A DNA stretch of 14,437 bases, from positions 1 to 14,437 of the forward strand of contig DASZZX010000271.1 in assembly GCA_036260415.1 (NCBI GenBank), in the 5' to 3' direction. The DNA is from DASZZX01 sp036260415. GTDB lineage: Bacteria > Actinomycetota > Nitriliruptoria > Nitriliruptorales > JAHWKO01. Position 1 is the first letter of the stretch; each line of letters starts with the position of its first letter. The translations under genes and the position numbers were made by a program. The notes beneath the pieces were generated by a model. The model saw only the letters and a list, made by a program, of their open reading frames with translations, ran no database searches and had not been told where the DNA came from. Below, piece after piece: positions 1 to 7,373 of this stretch.

Positions 1-532
1 GGACATCACGGCCGGCACCGTCGACCGTGGCCGCGGCTCCCAACGTGGCGGTGGCGTCGCGCTGCAGCTCGAGCGCGGCGAGGAGCAGGTCGCGGACCCC
101 GGCCGCAGCGACCGGCACATCCTCGCCGTCCAACCCTCTGATCGCCGTGTCGTAGCCGGTCAGCCAGCTGTCCAGCCACTGGGTGACCAGCGCCGCGTCC
201 CCCGACCGCAGCTGGTCCACCGCCTGACTCACGGGTGGGGCTCCCGACGGCGTGCCCGACTCCCACTGCGCCAGCGCGGCGTCGGCCCGCATCTGCAGGC
301 CCTCCGCCGCCTCGGCAGCCTCCGCGACGGGGTCCGGCGCGGTCACCCGGCCGATCACGACACCGGCGACGAGCCCCACGACCGCGGCGACCGCGGCGAC
401 GAACGGGTTGCGTCGGTACCAGGGACCCAGCAGCTGCAGCCGCTCCGCACGCTGGCGTTTGGCCTCCAGACGGTCCTGGATGTGCGGCGGCACACGGCCC
501 GGGCGCGGTCCCCTGGTCCCCGTGCCACTCAC
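1..532 (-). CDS. Membrane-anchored protein of unknown function (3' end off window)
   Basis: Last gene of the minus-strand tat operon; its 3' end lies beyond base 1, so 177 codons are visible with no stop. The GTG start at 532-530 overlaps the tatC stop in a GTGA arrangement, which implies translational coupling. The N-terminal ~40 residues are basic (Arg/Lys/Gln-rich). One hydrophobic segment follows at about residues 43-64 (starting NPFVAAVAAVVGLVAG), then an acidic/Ala-rich, probably helical region with no motif I recognise. The positive-inside rule predicts a single-pass protein with its C-terminal domain outside. It could be an accessory membrane protein made together with TatC, but no family is assigned. 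Evidence that it is coding: an open frame to the window edge, G/C at nearly every third position, and the coupled start. Confidence 0.75.
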   Translation of the reverse strand, partial: MSGTGTRGPRPGRVPPHIQDRLEAKRQRAERLQLLGPWYRRNPFVAAVAAVVGLVAGVVIGRVTAPDPVAEAAEAAEGLQMRADAALAQWESGTPSGAPPVSQAVDQLRSGDAALVTQWLDSWLTGYDTAIRGLDGEDVPVAAAGVRDLLLAALELQRDATATLGAAATVDGAGRDV

Positions 533-1350
533 GCCGCGCTGCCCTCCCCGGCCGCGACCGCCCGCCGCCGCCGTGACCGCTCGATGAACCAGGCGGCCAG
601 GATAGAGCCCTCGTACAGCACCGCCATCGGCACGAGCATGAACAGCATGGTCACGGCGTCGGGGGTCGGCGTGACGACGGCGGCCACGAGCGCGCTGCCG
701 ATCAGGGCGTGGGGACGGTAGCGGCGCAGCTGGCGCCGGTTCAGCACCCCAACCGCAACCAGGAACACCAGCGCCAGTGGCACCTCGAAGACGATGCCGA
801 AGGCAGCGACGGTCGTCAGGACGAACGACACGTACTCGGCCAGCGTCAACAGCGTCGCGACCTCGCCGCCGGCCAGCGCGATGAGGAACGCGAGCCCGCG
901 CGGGATGACCAGGTAGGCGAACGCGGCGCCGATCAGGAACATCAGCTGGCTGAGGACGACGAACGGCGCCGTGTAGTGGCGTTCACGGTCGGTGAGGCCG
1001 GGGACGATGAACCGCCACACCTGGTGGAAGAGGACGGGGGCGGTGAGGACGAGACCGACCACCAGAGAGGCCTTGACCCGGACGCTGAAACCTTCCAGCA
1101 CCCGTGTCTGGACGAGCTGGCACTCTCCCTCGACGCGGAACGCCCCCGGCAGCTCGCAGTACGGTCGTTTGAGGAACTCCAGCAGGGGGTCGTACAGCAC
1201 CCAGCCCACGATGGCGCCCAGCAGCACCGCGATGACCACCCGCAGGAGACGGATGCGCAGCTCGGCGAGGTGTTCGCCGAGGGTCATCTCTCCCGGGTTC
1301 GCCGCCTCGTCGGGCTCTCCGGGTCGCTCGCCCGCGTCTCGGTCGCCCAC
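529..1350 (-). CDS. tatC: Sec-independent protein translocase TatC
   Basis: TatC is the multi-spanning core receptor of the twin-arginine translocase. It binds the signal peptides of folded exported proteins and recruits TatA. The 273-aa product has the family hallmarks: an N-terminal HLAELRIRLL segment before the first helix, a periplasmic loop with a Cys pair (PYC...GEC) common in actinobacterial TatC, the VWRFIVPGLTDRER segment preceding a long helix, and the C-terminal VVTPTPDAVTMLFMLVPM signature with a following YE. About six hydrophobic segments are visible. The start is GTG at 1350, 6 nt after the tatA stop, with an AGGGA-like ribosome site close by. An in-frame ATG 21 codons further in (MTLGEHLAELR) is the alternative and gives a more standard N terminus. 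The gene is co-transcribed with tatA; no tatB-like gene is visible, as in minimal TatAC systems. Confidence 0.97.
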   Translation of the reverse strand: MGDRDAGERPGEPDEAANPGEMTLGEHLAELRIRLLRVVIAVLLGAIVGWVLYDPLLEFLKRPYCELPGAFRVEGECQLVQTRVLEGFSVRVKASLVVGLVLTAPVLFHQVWRFIVPGLTDRERHYTAPFVVLSQLMFLIGAAFAYLVIPRGLAFLIALAGGEVATLLTLAEYVSFVLTTVAAFGIVFEVPLALVFLVAVGVLNRRQLRRYRPHALIGSALVAAVVTPTPDAVTMLFMLVPMAVLYEGSILAAWFIERSRRRRAVAAGEGSAA

Positions 1351-1356
1351 CCGTCC

Positions 1357-1551
1357 CTACGAGGTGGAGGCGTCGGTGGGGCGCCGCTCGGAGGAGCCGT
1401 TCCCGTCCTCGTCCTCGTCGTCCGTGGCCCGGCGGAACTCCTTGATGCTCTCGCCCATGGAGCGGGCCAAACCCGGCAGCTTCGCGCCGCCGAAGATCAC
1501 GAGCACGATGAGCAGGATGATCATCAGCTCCTGCCATCCAAACCCGGCCAT
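1357..1551 (-). CDS. tatA: Twin-arginine translocase subunit TatA/TatE
   Basis: 64-aa pore-forming subunit of the Tat system. It has a short N terminus, one membrane helix (about residues 8-20, LMIILLIVLVIFG), then the conserved FGGAKLPGLARSMGESIKEFR hinge and amphipathic helix at about residues 20-40, and a short acidic, Ser/Thr-rich tail. Size and motif order match TatA rather than TatB, which has a longer cytoplasmic tail. The ATG at 1551 is preceded by a good ribosome site (GAGGTG, 5-nt spacing). It lies 15 nt after the small membrane gene and 6 nt before tatC, so all are likely on one transcript. Confidence 0.96.
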   Translation of the reverse strand: MAGFGWQELMIILLIVLVIFGGAKLPGLARSMGESIKEFRRATDDEDEDGNGSSERRPTDASTS

Positions 1552-1566
1552 TGGCCCACCTCTCGC

Positions 1567-1821
1567 TTAGCTCGGTCGCGTACCGACGCGGCGCTCAGTG
1601 TAGCCGCCGTCGAGCGGCTGGCTGCGGTTTGCGAGAAGACCGCTGGCGGCGGCGGACTCACGTTCCAGGACCCTGAGGTCCGCAGCGATGCGCTCGCGCA
1701 TGCCGGCCGCCGTCGCGCGCAGGGACCTGGTCCGGCGGATCAGGGACACGACCGCGCCCGTCAGGAGCGCCAGGCTGGCGACGGGCACGGCGACGACCAC
1801 GAACAGGGCGACGGCGGACAC
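1567..1821 (-). CDS. Small single-pass membrane protein, function unknown
   Basis: About 84 aa. The first ~30 residues are a hydrophobic helix (VSAVALFVVVAVPVASLALL...), followed by a basic stretch (RRTRSLR) and a charged, probably coiled-coil helix (AAGMRERIAADLRVLERES). This predicts an N-terminal anchor with a short helical cytoplasmic tail. The GTG at 1821 is the only canonical start between the stop of the upstream Zn-ribbon gene (1863) and the hydrophobic segment. The purine run GGGGA directly abuts it, closer than an ideal ribosome site, so the start is tentative. The frame stays open far upstream, but that part is antiparallel noise over the Zn-ribbon gene. It ends 15 nt before tatA. 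No family was recognised. Confidence 0.6.
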   Translation of the reverse strand: MSAVALFVVVAVPVASLALLTGAVVSLIRRTRSLRATAAGMRERIAADLRVLERESAAASGLLANRSQPLDGGYTERRVGTRPS

Positions 1822-1862
1822 TCCCCGCAGGGTAGCCGTCGCGCCCGTCGGAGCGGCCGGGA

Positions 1863-2222
1863 TCAGGCGCGCGCGCCCATCAGGCTCTCGAACCAGTCGT
1901 CGCGCCGGAGCAGCAGGTGCAGGTCGAGCAGGTCGTCGTAGGTGAGGGCAGGACCGGCCGGGGGATGTTCCGGGTGGGACGACGCTGGCGTGCGGACCGT
2001 CCGCTCGAGCACGCTCACCTCCACACCGCCGGTGGTCAGCAGGCGGGCGATGCGCTCGTCGGCGGGCTTGTCGACCCGGTCCTCGCAGGACGGGCAGGTA
2101 AAGGTGTAGTGGCTGTCGGGACCGACCTGGTCGGCGACCGAGGGCACCACCGTCAAGCGGATCTGGTCGGGGGTGAGGTCCACCTCCCCGCAGCTGGGGC
2201 ACGTCGCCCGGATCGTGGTCAT
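1863..2222 (-). CDS. Zn-ribbon domain protein, conserved hypothetical
   Basis: 119 aa. The N-terminal half carries two CPxC knuckles: C8-P-S-C11 and C43-P-S-C46, separated by ~31 residues. This is a classical four-Cys zinc ribbon. The C-terminal half contains a short acidic/hydrophobic helix (LTYDDLLDLHLLL) ending DDWFESL. Similar small cytosolic zinc-ribbon proteins occur as conserved hypotheticals in actinobacteria, but I know no assigned function. The ATG at 2222 follows a strong ribosome site (AGGAGGG, 7-nt spacing). It is the first gene of the minus-strand operon leading to tatA/tatC and is divergent from the histidine kinase at 2510. Confidence 0.85.
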   Translation of the reverse strand: MTTIRATCPSCGEVDLTPDQIRLTVVPSVADQVGPDSHYTFTCPSCEDRVDKPADERIARLLTTGGVEVSVLERTVRTPASSHPEHPPAGPALTYDDLLDLHLLLRRDDWFESLMGARA

Positions 2223-2509
2223 GGACGCTCCCTCCTCCTACCACCGCCCCGACCGTCTGTGGTCGTGCAGCCACGATGAGTCTCGGCGGGGCGGGGAGAG
2301 GGCTTGACGCGCGGACGCAGATCTGGTCGCAGTTCCCCCCGACGGACTAGCCCTGCCGGGCATGCCCGCCGCCCAGGCGACCCCTGCGACCCTCGGGTGC
2401 GCGCCCCCCGCACAGGCGGTCGCCGACTCGAGCGCGTGGTCACCAGTCGCCGCCCTCATCGGCCGACCACCAGTGCACGTCCCGTCGCGTCCGGTCAGAC
2501 AGGAGCACC
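2223..2509. promoter_or_regulatory. Divergent intergenic region between Zn-ribbon gene and histidine kinase
   Basis: 287 nt with no credible gene on either strand; the short overlapping open frames have no ribosome sites and Arg/Pro-rich translations. It must hold promoters for both directions. A TTGACG on the plus strand at 2304-2309 resembles a -35 box, but no convincing -10 lies 16-19 nt downstream. TAGCCC at 2348-2353 is a weak -10-like match. The kinase ribosome site AGGAG is at 2501-2505. No strong hairpin or repeat was seen. Confidence 0.4.
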
Positions 2510-4621
2510 GTGCTGGGTCGTCGACCGGAGCCTCACCAGCTCAGCCAGGAGGAGCTGGCCAGCTTCGTCGTGGCCGCCCGCGCGGTGAACGAGGCCGCGA
2601 CCGGCGGCGCTCTCGAGGTCATCCTCGATCAGGCGATCCGCCTGCTGCGGGCCGACGAGGGGTCGGTGCTGCTGTTCGACCCTGACCGGCGGGTGCTGCG
2701 GGTGCGGGCGAGCCGTGGGATCGTCGAGGAGGTCGCGGCCCGTGTCGAGGTGGTCCCGAGCCAGGGCATCGCGGGCTTCGTCGCCGCGACCGGGCAGCCG
2801 CTGCTCCTGGCCAGCGACGCCGACGTCGCTCGTTACGCCGACGTCCGCGAGTCGCGGGGACTGCGCGCTGCGGTCTCCGTGCCGCTACGCGCGAGGGGAC
2901 GGACCGAGGGCGTGTTGAACATCAACGTGCGCACGTCCCGACCCGAGCGTCCCGCCCTGGGCGAACGCGACCTGGCGCTGGCCTCACTGTTCGCCGAGCA
3001 CGCTGCCGCTGCCGTGCTCAACGCGCACTTGGTGTCGCAGACCCGCCAGCGGCGCGACGACCTGTGGCGGCTGTTCGAGGCGAGCTACGCGCTGCTGGCC
3101 AGCGTCGACGTGGAGCAGGTCACGGGACACATCCTCGACGCCGTGGAGGAGCTGGTCGGGGCGGAGGCCGGGTTCGTCTGCGTGCTCGGCGAGGAGGGCA
3201 ACGGACCCGAGGTCGCGGTGTACCGCGGACTGACCCGGGGCCGGGTGATCGCTGTTGTGCGTCGCCCGACCTTCTCACAGCTGCTACGCGTCACCGGGGT
3301 CCGTGTGTGGGACGCGCCGGGCAGCGAGCCCGCCCTGGCCCCCCTGGCGGCAGGTCACCCTGCCGGCACCGCCGTGGTGGTGGCACCGCTGACCGCCGAC
3401 GACCACGAGGCCCGCGGGCTGCTCGTCGCGCTGCGCCACGACGGTGCTCCCGGCGACCCCGAGCTGCGGCTGCTCGGCGCCTACCTCAACCACGCATCGC
3501 TCGCCCTGAGCAAGGCGCTGCTGTTCCGCACCGTCCGCGCGAAGGAGGACGAGCTCGCGTCGCTGGCTCACGCCGTGCCTGACCCGATCATCGTCGCGGA
3601 CGCCAGGGGGCGCTTCCTGACCTTCAACCCGGCAGCGGCCGAACGGTTCGGGCTGAACCCGCAGTTCGAGGCGGGCGCCCCCATCACGGGCAAGTTGCGC
3701 TCGACGCAGCTGGAGGAGCTGTTGTTGTCCGAGCACGGAGGGCGGGCCGAGGTGACCCTGTTCACGCCCAGCCCGCGCACCTACCGGGCGCGGGTCGACC
3801 TGGTGCGTCCCGAGCACGGCCTGCCGGGGGCGCGCATCCTCGTCCTGGAGGACGTCACGGCCGAGAAGGAGATGAGCCAGTTGAAGTCCGACTTCCTCGC
3901 CGTGGTCGGCCACGAGCTGCGGACCCCCCTCACCCTGATCAAGGGCTACGCCGCCACGCTGAACCGTCGGGGCGCGGAGCTCGACGAGGGGAAACGTCAG
4001 CGGGCGGTGGACCAGTTGCACACGCACGCGGTCCGCCTGGAGCGGCTGATCGAGGACCTGTTGCTCGTCGCCCGGATCGAGCGTGGTCGTCCCACGCTGA
4101 CCCTGGAGGTCCACGACCTGACCGCGCTGGTGCAGCGCATCGTCGTGGACGCGCAGCAGGAGCACCCCGACCGCACGATCGTGTTCCGCTGCGAGGCCGC
4201 GCGGTGCGACATGCCGCTCGACACGGTGAAGGTCGAACAGGTCCTGCACCACCTCATCGACAACGCCCTGAAGTTCTCCGAACCACCCGATCCGGTGGAG
4301 GTCGAGGTGGTGGTCGGTGCCGCCGAGGCGTGCGTCGCCGTACACGACCACGGTGCGGGCGTCTTCAGCGGCGACCTGCCCAAGCTCTTCGACCGCTTCC
4401 TGCAGGTGGACGGCTCCACCACCCGCCGCCACGGCGGCACCGGCGTCGGGCTGTACATCTGCAAGACGCTCGTGGAGGCGCACGGGGGCACGGTGAGCGT
4501 GCGCTCGGCGCTGGGCAAGGGCAGCACGTTCACGTTCACGCTTCCCCGCCCGGCCTCCGTGCAGCCCGAGCCGGCGCCGTCGGAGCCGTCCGGCCAGGTG
4601 GCACCGTCGTCTCAGGCGTAG
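2510..4621 (+). CDS. Soluble sensor histidine kinase (GAF-GAF-PAS-HisKA-HATPase_c)
   Basis: 703-aa two-component sensor kinase with no transmembrane segment, so it should sense a cytoplasmic signal. Order of domains: GAF 1 (~18-170), GAF 2 (~185-340), PAS (~345-450; VPDPIIVADARGRFLTFN), HisKA with phospho-acceptor His468 in VVGHELRTPLTLIKGY, then the ATPase domain with N-box Asn585 (LIDNALKFSE), D-box HDHGAG, F-box LFDRF and the G-box GGTGVGL. All catalytic boxes look intact. The GTG start at 2510 has AGGAG 4 nt upstream. The ligand of the GAF domains cannot be read from sequence. No response regulator gene is adjacent; the regulator at 12720 has a degenerate receiver and is not an obvious partner. 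The stop overlaps the pafC stop region by 10 nt. Confidence 0.95.
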   Translation: MLGRRPEPHQLSQEELASFVVAARAVNEAATGGALEVILDQAIRLLRADEGSVLLFDPDRRVLRVRASRGIVEEVAARVEVVPSQGIAGFVAATGQPLLLASDADVARYADVRESRGLRAAVSVPLRARGRTEGVLNINVRTSRPERPALGERDLALASLFAEHAAAAVLNAHLVSQTRQRRDDLWRLFEASYALLASVDVEQVTGHILDAVEELVGAEAGFVCVLGEEGNGPEVAVYRGLTRGRVIAVVRRPTFSQLLRVTGVRVWDAPGSEPALAPLAAGHPAGTAVVVAPLTADDHEARGLLVALRHDGAPGDPELRLLGAYLNHASLALSKALLFRTVRAKEDELASLAHAVPDPIIVADARGRFLTFNPAAAERFGLNPQFEAGAPITGKLRSTQLEELLLSEHGGRAEVTLFTPSPRTYRARVDLVRPEHGLPGARILVLEDVTAEKEMSQLKSDFLAVVGHELRTPLTLIKGYAATLNRRGAELDEGKRQRAVDQLHTHAVRLERLIEDLLLVARIERGRPTLTLEVHDLTALVQRIVVDAQQEHPDRTIVFRCEAARCDMPLDTVKVEQVLHHLIDNALKFSEPPDPVEVEVVVGAAEACVAVHDHGAGVFSGDLPKLFDRFLQVDGSTTRRHGGTGVGLYICKTLVEAHGGTVSVRSALGKGSTFTFTLPRPASVQPEPAPSEPSGQVAPSSQA

Positions 4622-5538
4622 CTGGCCGACGCACGCTCGGCCTCCGCCCGTACCTCCCCACGCAGCCGGGCGGGCCGCACGACCGTCGCCCCGGGGCCGG
4701 CACCGAGGACCAGCCGCCGCACCCACGGCAGCGCGTCGGTGTGGAACCGCAGACGCTGCCGGCCGTCCGCGAGGTCTTCCACCGCGTCGGCCACGACTGC
4801 CTCGGAGACCCACCGCGCCTCAGGGGCGAGCAGGAGCTCGACCTCCACGTCGTCCGCACCCGGCTCGTACCGCGGCGGTCGCAGCGCCATCCCGGCAGGG
4901 CGCTGCGCGCACGGCTGGTCGGTCCGCTCCAGCGTCACGATCCGGTCCAGTCGGAACGTGCGCACCTCGTCGGAACGCTCGTCGAGTCCGTGGACGTACC
5001 ACGCTCCCTGGGACACGTGCAGCGCCCATGGGTGCAGCCGGCGCTGCGCGGGACGTTCGTCGCCGCGTCCCTGGTAGCGCAGCTCCACGCAGCGGCCCTC
5101 ATCGATCGCGGCGCGCAGGCGTGGCAGCCAGTGGGTTCCGTCCTCGATCAGCTCGACGCGCACGTCAGCCGGGATACCCGCGGCGGCGCGCACCGCGTTC
5201 AGCGCGGACCGCAGGGTCGGCAGCTCGTCGCCCAGCGCCGCCGCGACCGCCTCCCCCGCCAGCACCAGGCGCAGCGCCTCGCGCGGGTTGAGCCGCAGCG
5301 GCTGCTCCACACCGTGGGCGAGCTCCACCAGGATGCGGCCCTCCACCACGCTGATGTCGAACAGGTCGCCGCCGCCGAGGCCGGGAAGGCCGCAGAAGCC
5401 GATGGTGTCGAGGTCGGCCATGATGGTGGCACGGTCCACGCCGAAGGTGTCGGCCGTCTCCGCCACGCTGGCGCCGGGTCGCTCGAGCAGCCACGGCAGC
5501 AGTGCCAGCATGCGGGCAACCGTGTCGACCGCGCTCAA
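4612..5538 (-). CDS. pafC: WYL-domain transcriptional regulator PafC
   Basis: 308 aa. The N-terminal winged-helix region is HTH-like (SVAETADTFGVDRATIMADLDTIGF, ~24-48). A WYL domain is centred on ~170-200 (RRLHPWALHVSQGAWYVHGLDE...RTFRLDRI; the motif reads WYV here), followed by a C-terminal WCX-type extension. In mycobacteria PafB and PafC form a heteromeric activator of the RecA/LexA-independent DNA-damage response, and the position directly after pafB supports the assignment. The start is TTG at 5538, overlapping the pafB stop as TTGA, with GAGGG 5 nt upstream; the coupled start is more convincing than any downstream ATG/GTG. The gene ends convergently with the histidine kinase and overlaps it tail to tail. 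Confidence 0.93.
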   Translation of the reverse strand: MSAVDTVARMLALLPWLLERPGASVAETADTFGVDRATIMADLDTIGFCGLPGLGGGDLFDISVVEGRILVELAHGVEQPLRLNPREALRLVLAGEAVAAALGDELPTLRSALNAVRAAAGIPADVRVELIEDGTHWLPRLRAAIDEGRCVELRYQGRGDERPAQRRLHPWALHVSQGAWYVHGLDERSDEVRTFRLDRIVTLERTDQPCAQRPAGMALRPPRYEPGADDVEVELLLAPEARWVSEAVVADAVEDLADGRQRLRFHTDALPWVRRLVLGAGPGATVVRPARLRGEVRAEAERASASYA

Positions 5539-6470
5539 CCCGGACCCTCAGCCAGGAGCCTCAGCCGGCGGGCCGCCTCTGCACGGAGCTGCAGTGGGCT
5601 CAGCACCTCGGCGTCGGCGCCCAGACCCAGGACCCACGGCAGGTACCGGTCGGGGTCCACGTCGTCGAAGCGCAGGACACGCCACCCGTCGTCGCGAACA
5701 GCCACGTCGCAGCCGCCGCGCCGGACGGCTTCCCAGTGCACCGCGGGCGACACGGCCACCTCGGCGACCAGTCCCTCACCGGCCGGTCCGGCCACCAGCG
5801 ACACGAGGTGGACGTCGGCGGGCACCTCGAACGCCCCGGCGTCGCCGGCCGGCTGCGGCCGCTCCGTGAGCCGGTCGAGGCGGAAGGTGCGAACCGCGTC
5901 ACGGTCGTGGTCGCGCCCCACCAGGTACCACACGCCGCGCCGCTGCATCGCACCGTAGGGATCCACCGTGCGCGTCGACCATGCGCCGGTGGCCGTGCGG
6001 TAGCCGAAGCGCAGCGCTCGATGCTGGACCAGCGCCTCGGCGACGTCGTCGAGGCGCTCTCCCGCCACTTCCACACGCACGGGTGGCCCCCCGGGGGTGG
6101 CGGGCGGGTCGGGCGCGCGAGTGGCGAGCTTGGCCAACCCCAGACGCGCCGACTCCTCCCCCGTGACCTGCAGGGCGATCGCCAGCGCGGCGACCTCCTC
6201 CGCCGAGAGGTCGACCGCTGGCAGGGCGTAGGCGGCCCGGTCGATCCGGTACCCCCGCTCGACATCGAAGGCGTCGAGCGCGCGCGTCTCGATCGGGACG
6301 CCGAGCCGACGCAGATCCTCCTTGTCACGCTCGAACATGCGTCGGGCGGACTCGTGGTCGTCGTGGCCGTAGCCGGCGACGCTGCGACGGATCTGCGCGA
6401 AGGTCATGGGCCGTCGCGTCTCCAGCAACGCGACCGTGAGGTTGATCAGTCGTTCGACCTTCGCCGTCAT
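5535..6470 (-). CDS. pafB: WYL-domain transcriptional regulator PafB
   Basis: 311 aa. The N terminus matches the PafB pattern: KVERLINLTVALLETRRPMTF, then SVAGYG, then ARRMFERDKEDLRRLGVPIE, which forms the DNA-binding winged helix (~1-65). The WYL domain (~145-205) has an intact WYL in RGVWYLVGRDHDRDAVRTFR. A C-terminal WCX-like region follows and ends in a basic, Leu-rich helix. Together with PafC it is expected to regulate DNA-damage-response genes rather than proteasome activity itself; the name reflects co-location with pafA. The ATG at 6470 has no ribosome site, but a -10-like TAGCCT ends 9 nt upstream, which suggests a leaderless transcript. The 3' end overlaps pafC by 4 nt. Confidence 0.95.
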   Translation of the reverse strand: MTAKVERLINLTVALLETRRPMTFAQIRRSVAGYGHDDHESARRMFERDKEDLRRLGVPIETRALDAFDVERGYRIDRAAYALPAVDLSAEEVAALAIALQVTGEESARLGLAKLATRAPDPPATPGGPPVRVEVAGERLDDVAEALVQHRALRFGYRTATGAWSTRTVDPYGAMQRRGVWYLVGRDHDRDAVRTFRLDRLTERPQPAGDAGAFEVPADVHLVSLVAGPAGEGLVAEVAVSPAVHWEAVRRGGCDVAVRDDGWRVLRFDDVDPDRYLPWVLGLGADAEVLSPLQLRAEAARRLRLLAEGPG

Positions 6471-6478
6471 CGGGCGCG

Positions 6479-6484
6479 AGGCTA
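6479..6484 (-). promoter_or_regulatory. Putative -10 element for leaderless pafB transcript
   Basis: On the minus strand this reads TAGCCT, a TAnnnT match of a kind frequent in actinobacteria. Eight bases separate it from the pafB ATG, so transcription would begin at or within a base or two of the start codon. The absence of any Shine-Dalgarno sequence before pafB fits leaderless translation. No clear -35 is present; that position falls in the G/C hairpin at 6492-6506. Confidence 0.45.
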
Positions 6485-6491
6485 GCGCGAC

Positions 6492-6506
6492 GGGGGGCGA
6501 CCCCCC
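6492..6506. other. GC-only hairpin between peptidase gene and pafB
   Basis: Six Gs (6492-6497), a CGA loop and six Cs (6501-6506) give a compact perfect stem. There is no T-tract on either side, so it is not a standard intrinsic terminator. It sits just after the stop of the soluble peptidase gene and just upstream of the pafB promoter candidate. It could lower readthrough or stabilise the upstream message. Confidence 0.4.
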
Positions 6507-6515
6507 CGGTGCGTG

Positions 6516-7262
6516 TCAGCTGTCGAGCGGCGCGACGACGGCGTGCCGGGCGTCGTCCACGCTCATACGGACCAGCTCGGAAGGCGGCAGCGCCAGCTCA
6601 CCGACCAGCTCGTCGGCCAGGAAGAAGCCGACCCTCCAACGGTCCTCGACCAGGCCGCCGCCGAAGAAGTCTTCGACCGCGTCGGGTTCGTCGAGGCGGT
6701 CGCGGAAGCGCTGCCGGAGCAGGTCGGCTTGGTCCCGGCACCAGGGCAGCCAGTCCTCGAAGCCACCGATCCCGTACCAGAAGTACTCGTCCTCCGGCCG
6801 GTCCGGCACCGCAGCCCGCGAGACCTGGACGGCCAGACCCTCGCGGAAGGCGGCCCAGGCCAGGTCGTCGTCGGGGCCGGGTCCGAGCACGATCTCGTGC
6901 CAGGCGTGCGTGTCCTCGTGGGCGAGCAGCACCCGTGCGGGATCGCGACCGGCGAACCACTCCAGACAGTGGAAGACGGCGACTTCACCGTCCAGCCGGC
7001 CCACGAACGCGTTGGCGGAGAAGCTGCCCACCATCAGCACGTGCAGCGGCGCGGGCTCGGCGGGGACGTCCAGCAGGTCACGCACGACGGCTTCCAGGGC
7101 GTCGATGGCATCGGGCAGGACGGCTGCCGCCTCCTGCACCCGCTCACGTAGACCGCGCAAGCGCGCCACCAGCGCCGGGATCCCCTCCGGCGCGCCGTGC
7201 CCCCCGGCGAAGAAGGCCTCGAGGACGTCGGGGTGGACGTCGCGGTAGCGCTCCTGCCACAA
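6516..7262 (-). CDS. Predicted soluble zinc metallopeptidase, DUF2268-like (start uncertain)
   Basis: 248 aa from the first canonical start, a TTG at 7262. The HExxH zinc site is H115-E-D-T-H119 in LLAHEDTHAWHE, and a downstream EGLA (E141) supplies the likely third ligand ~22 residues later. That spacing and EGLA motif resemble the DUF2268 family of predicted zinc proteases; the assignment is by motif only. No signal peptide or membrane helix is seen, so it is probably cytoplasmic. The remainder is acidic and rich in Trp/Phe. The frame continues convincingly upstream of the TTG (RIRNTIPDFQRFASRALPE...) back to a TAG at 7379-7377 but contains no ATG, GTG or TTG there, so the true start may be non-canonical or lost to a base error. 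It lies between pafA and pafB, so it belongs to the pupylation cluster by position. Confidence 0.8.
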   Translation of the reverse strand: MWQERYRDVHPDVLEAFFAGGHGAPEGIPALVARLRGLRERVQEAAAVLPDAIDALEAVVRDLLDVPAEPAPLHVLMVGSFSANAFVGRLDGEVAVFHCLEWFAGRDPARVLLAHEDTHAWHEIVLGPGPDDDLAWAAFREGLAVQVSRAAVPDRPEDEYFWYGIGGFEDWLPWCRDQADLLRQRFRDRLDEPDAVEDFFGGGLVEDRWRVGFFLADELVGELALPPSELVRMSVDDARHAVVAPLDS

Positions 7263-7373
7263 CTGCCGCCGCGTCGGCTCGTCCTCCGGCAGTGCCCGGC
7301 TGGCGAACCGCTGGAAGTCGGGGATGGTGTTGCGGATCCGGGCCGCCGTGGTCCCCCGCCTCGGTCGGCGGCC

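Noticed and set aside
709..1941. 410-codon plus-strand open frame over tatC and tatA
   Set aside because: Antisense to TatC/TatA, whose membrane helices and motifs are unmistakable.
3284..4813. 509-codon minus-strand open frame over the histidine kinase
   Set aside because: The kinase on the plus strand has all catalytic boxes; the minus frame is low-complexity Arg/Gly/Gln.
4204..5958. 584-codon plus-strand open frame over pafC and pafB
   Set aside because: Antisense to two well-supported WYL regulators and out of frame with the kinase; Arg/Gln/Pro-rich composition.
6491..6508. Intrinsic terminator after the soluble peptidase gene
   Set aside because: A strong stem but no T-tract on either strand; recorded only as a hairpin.
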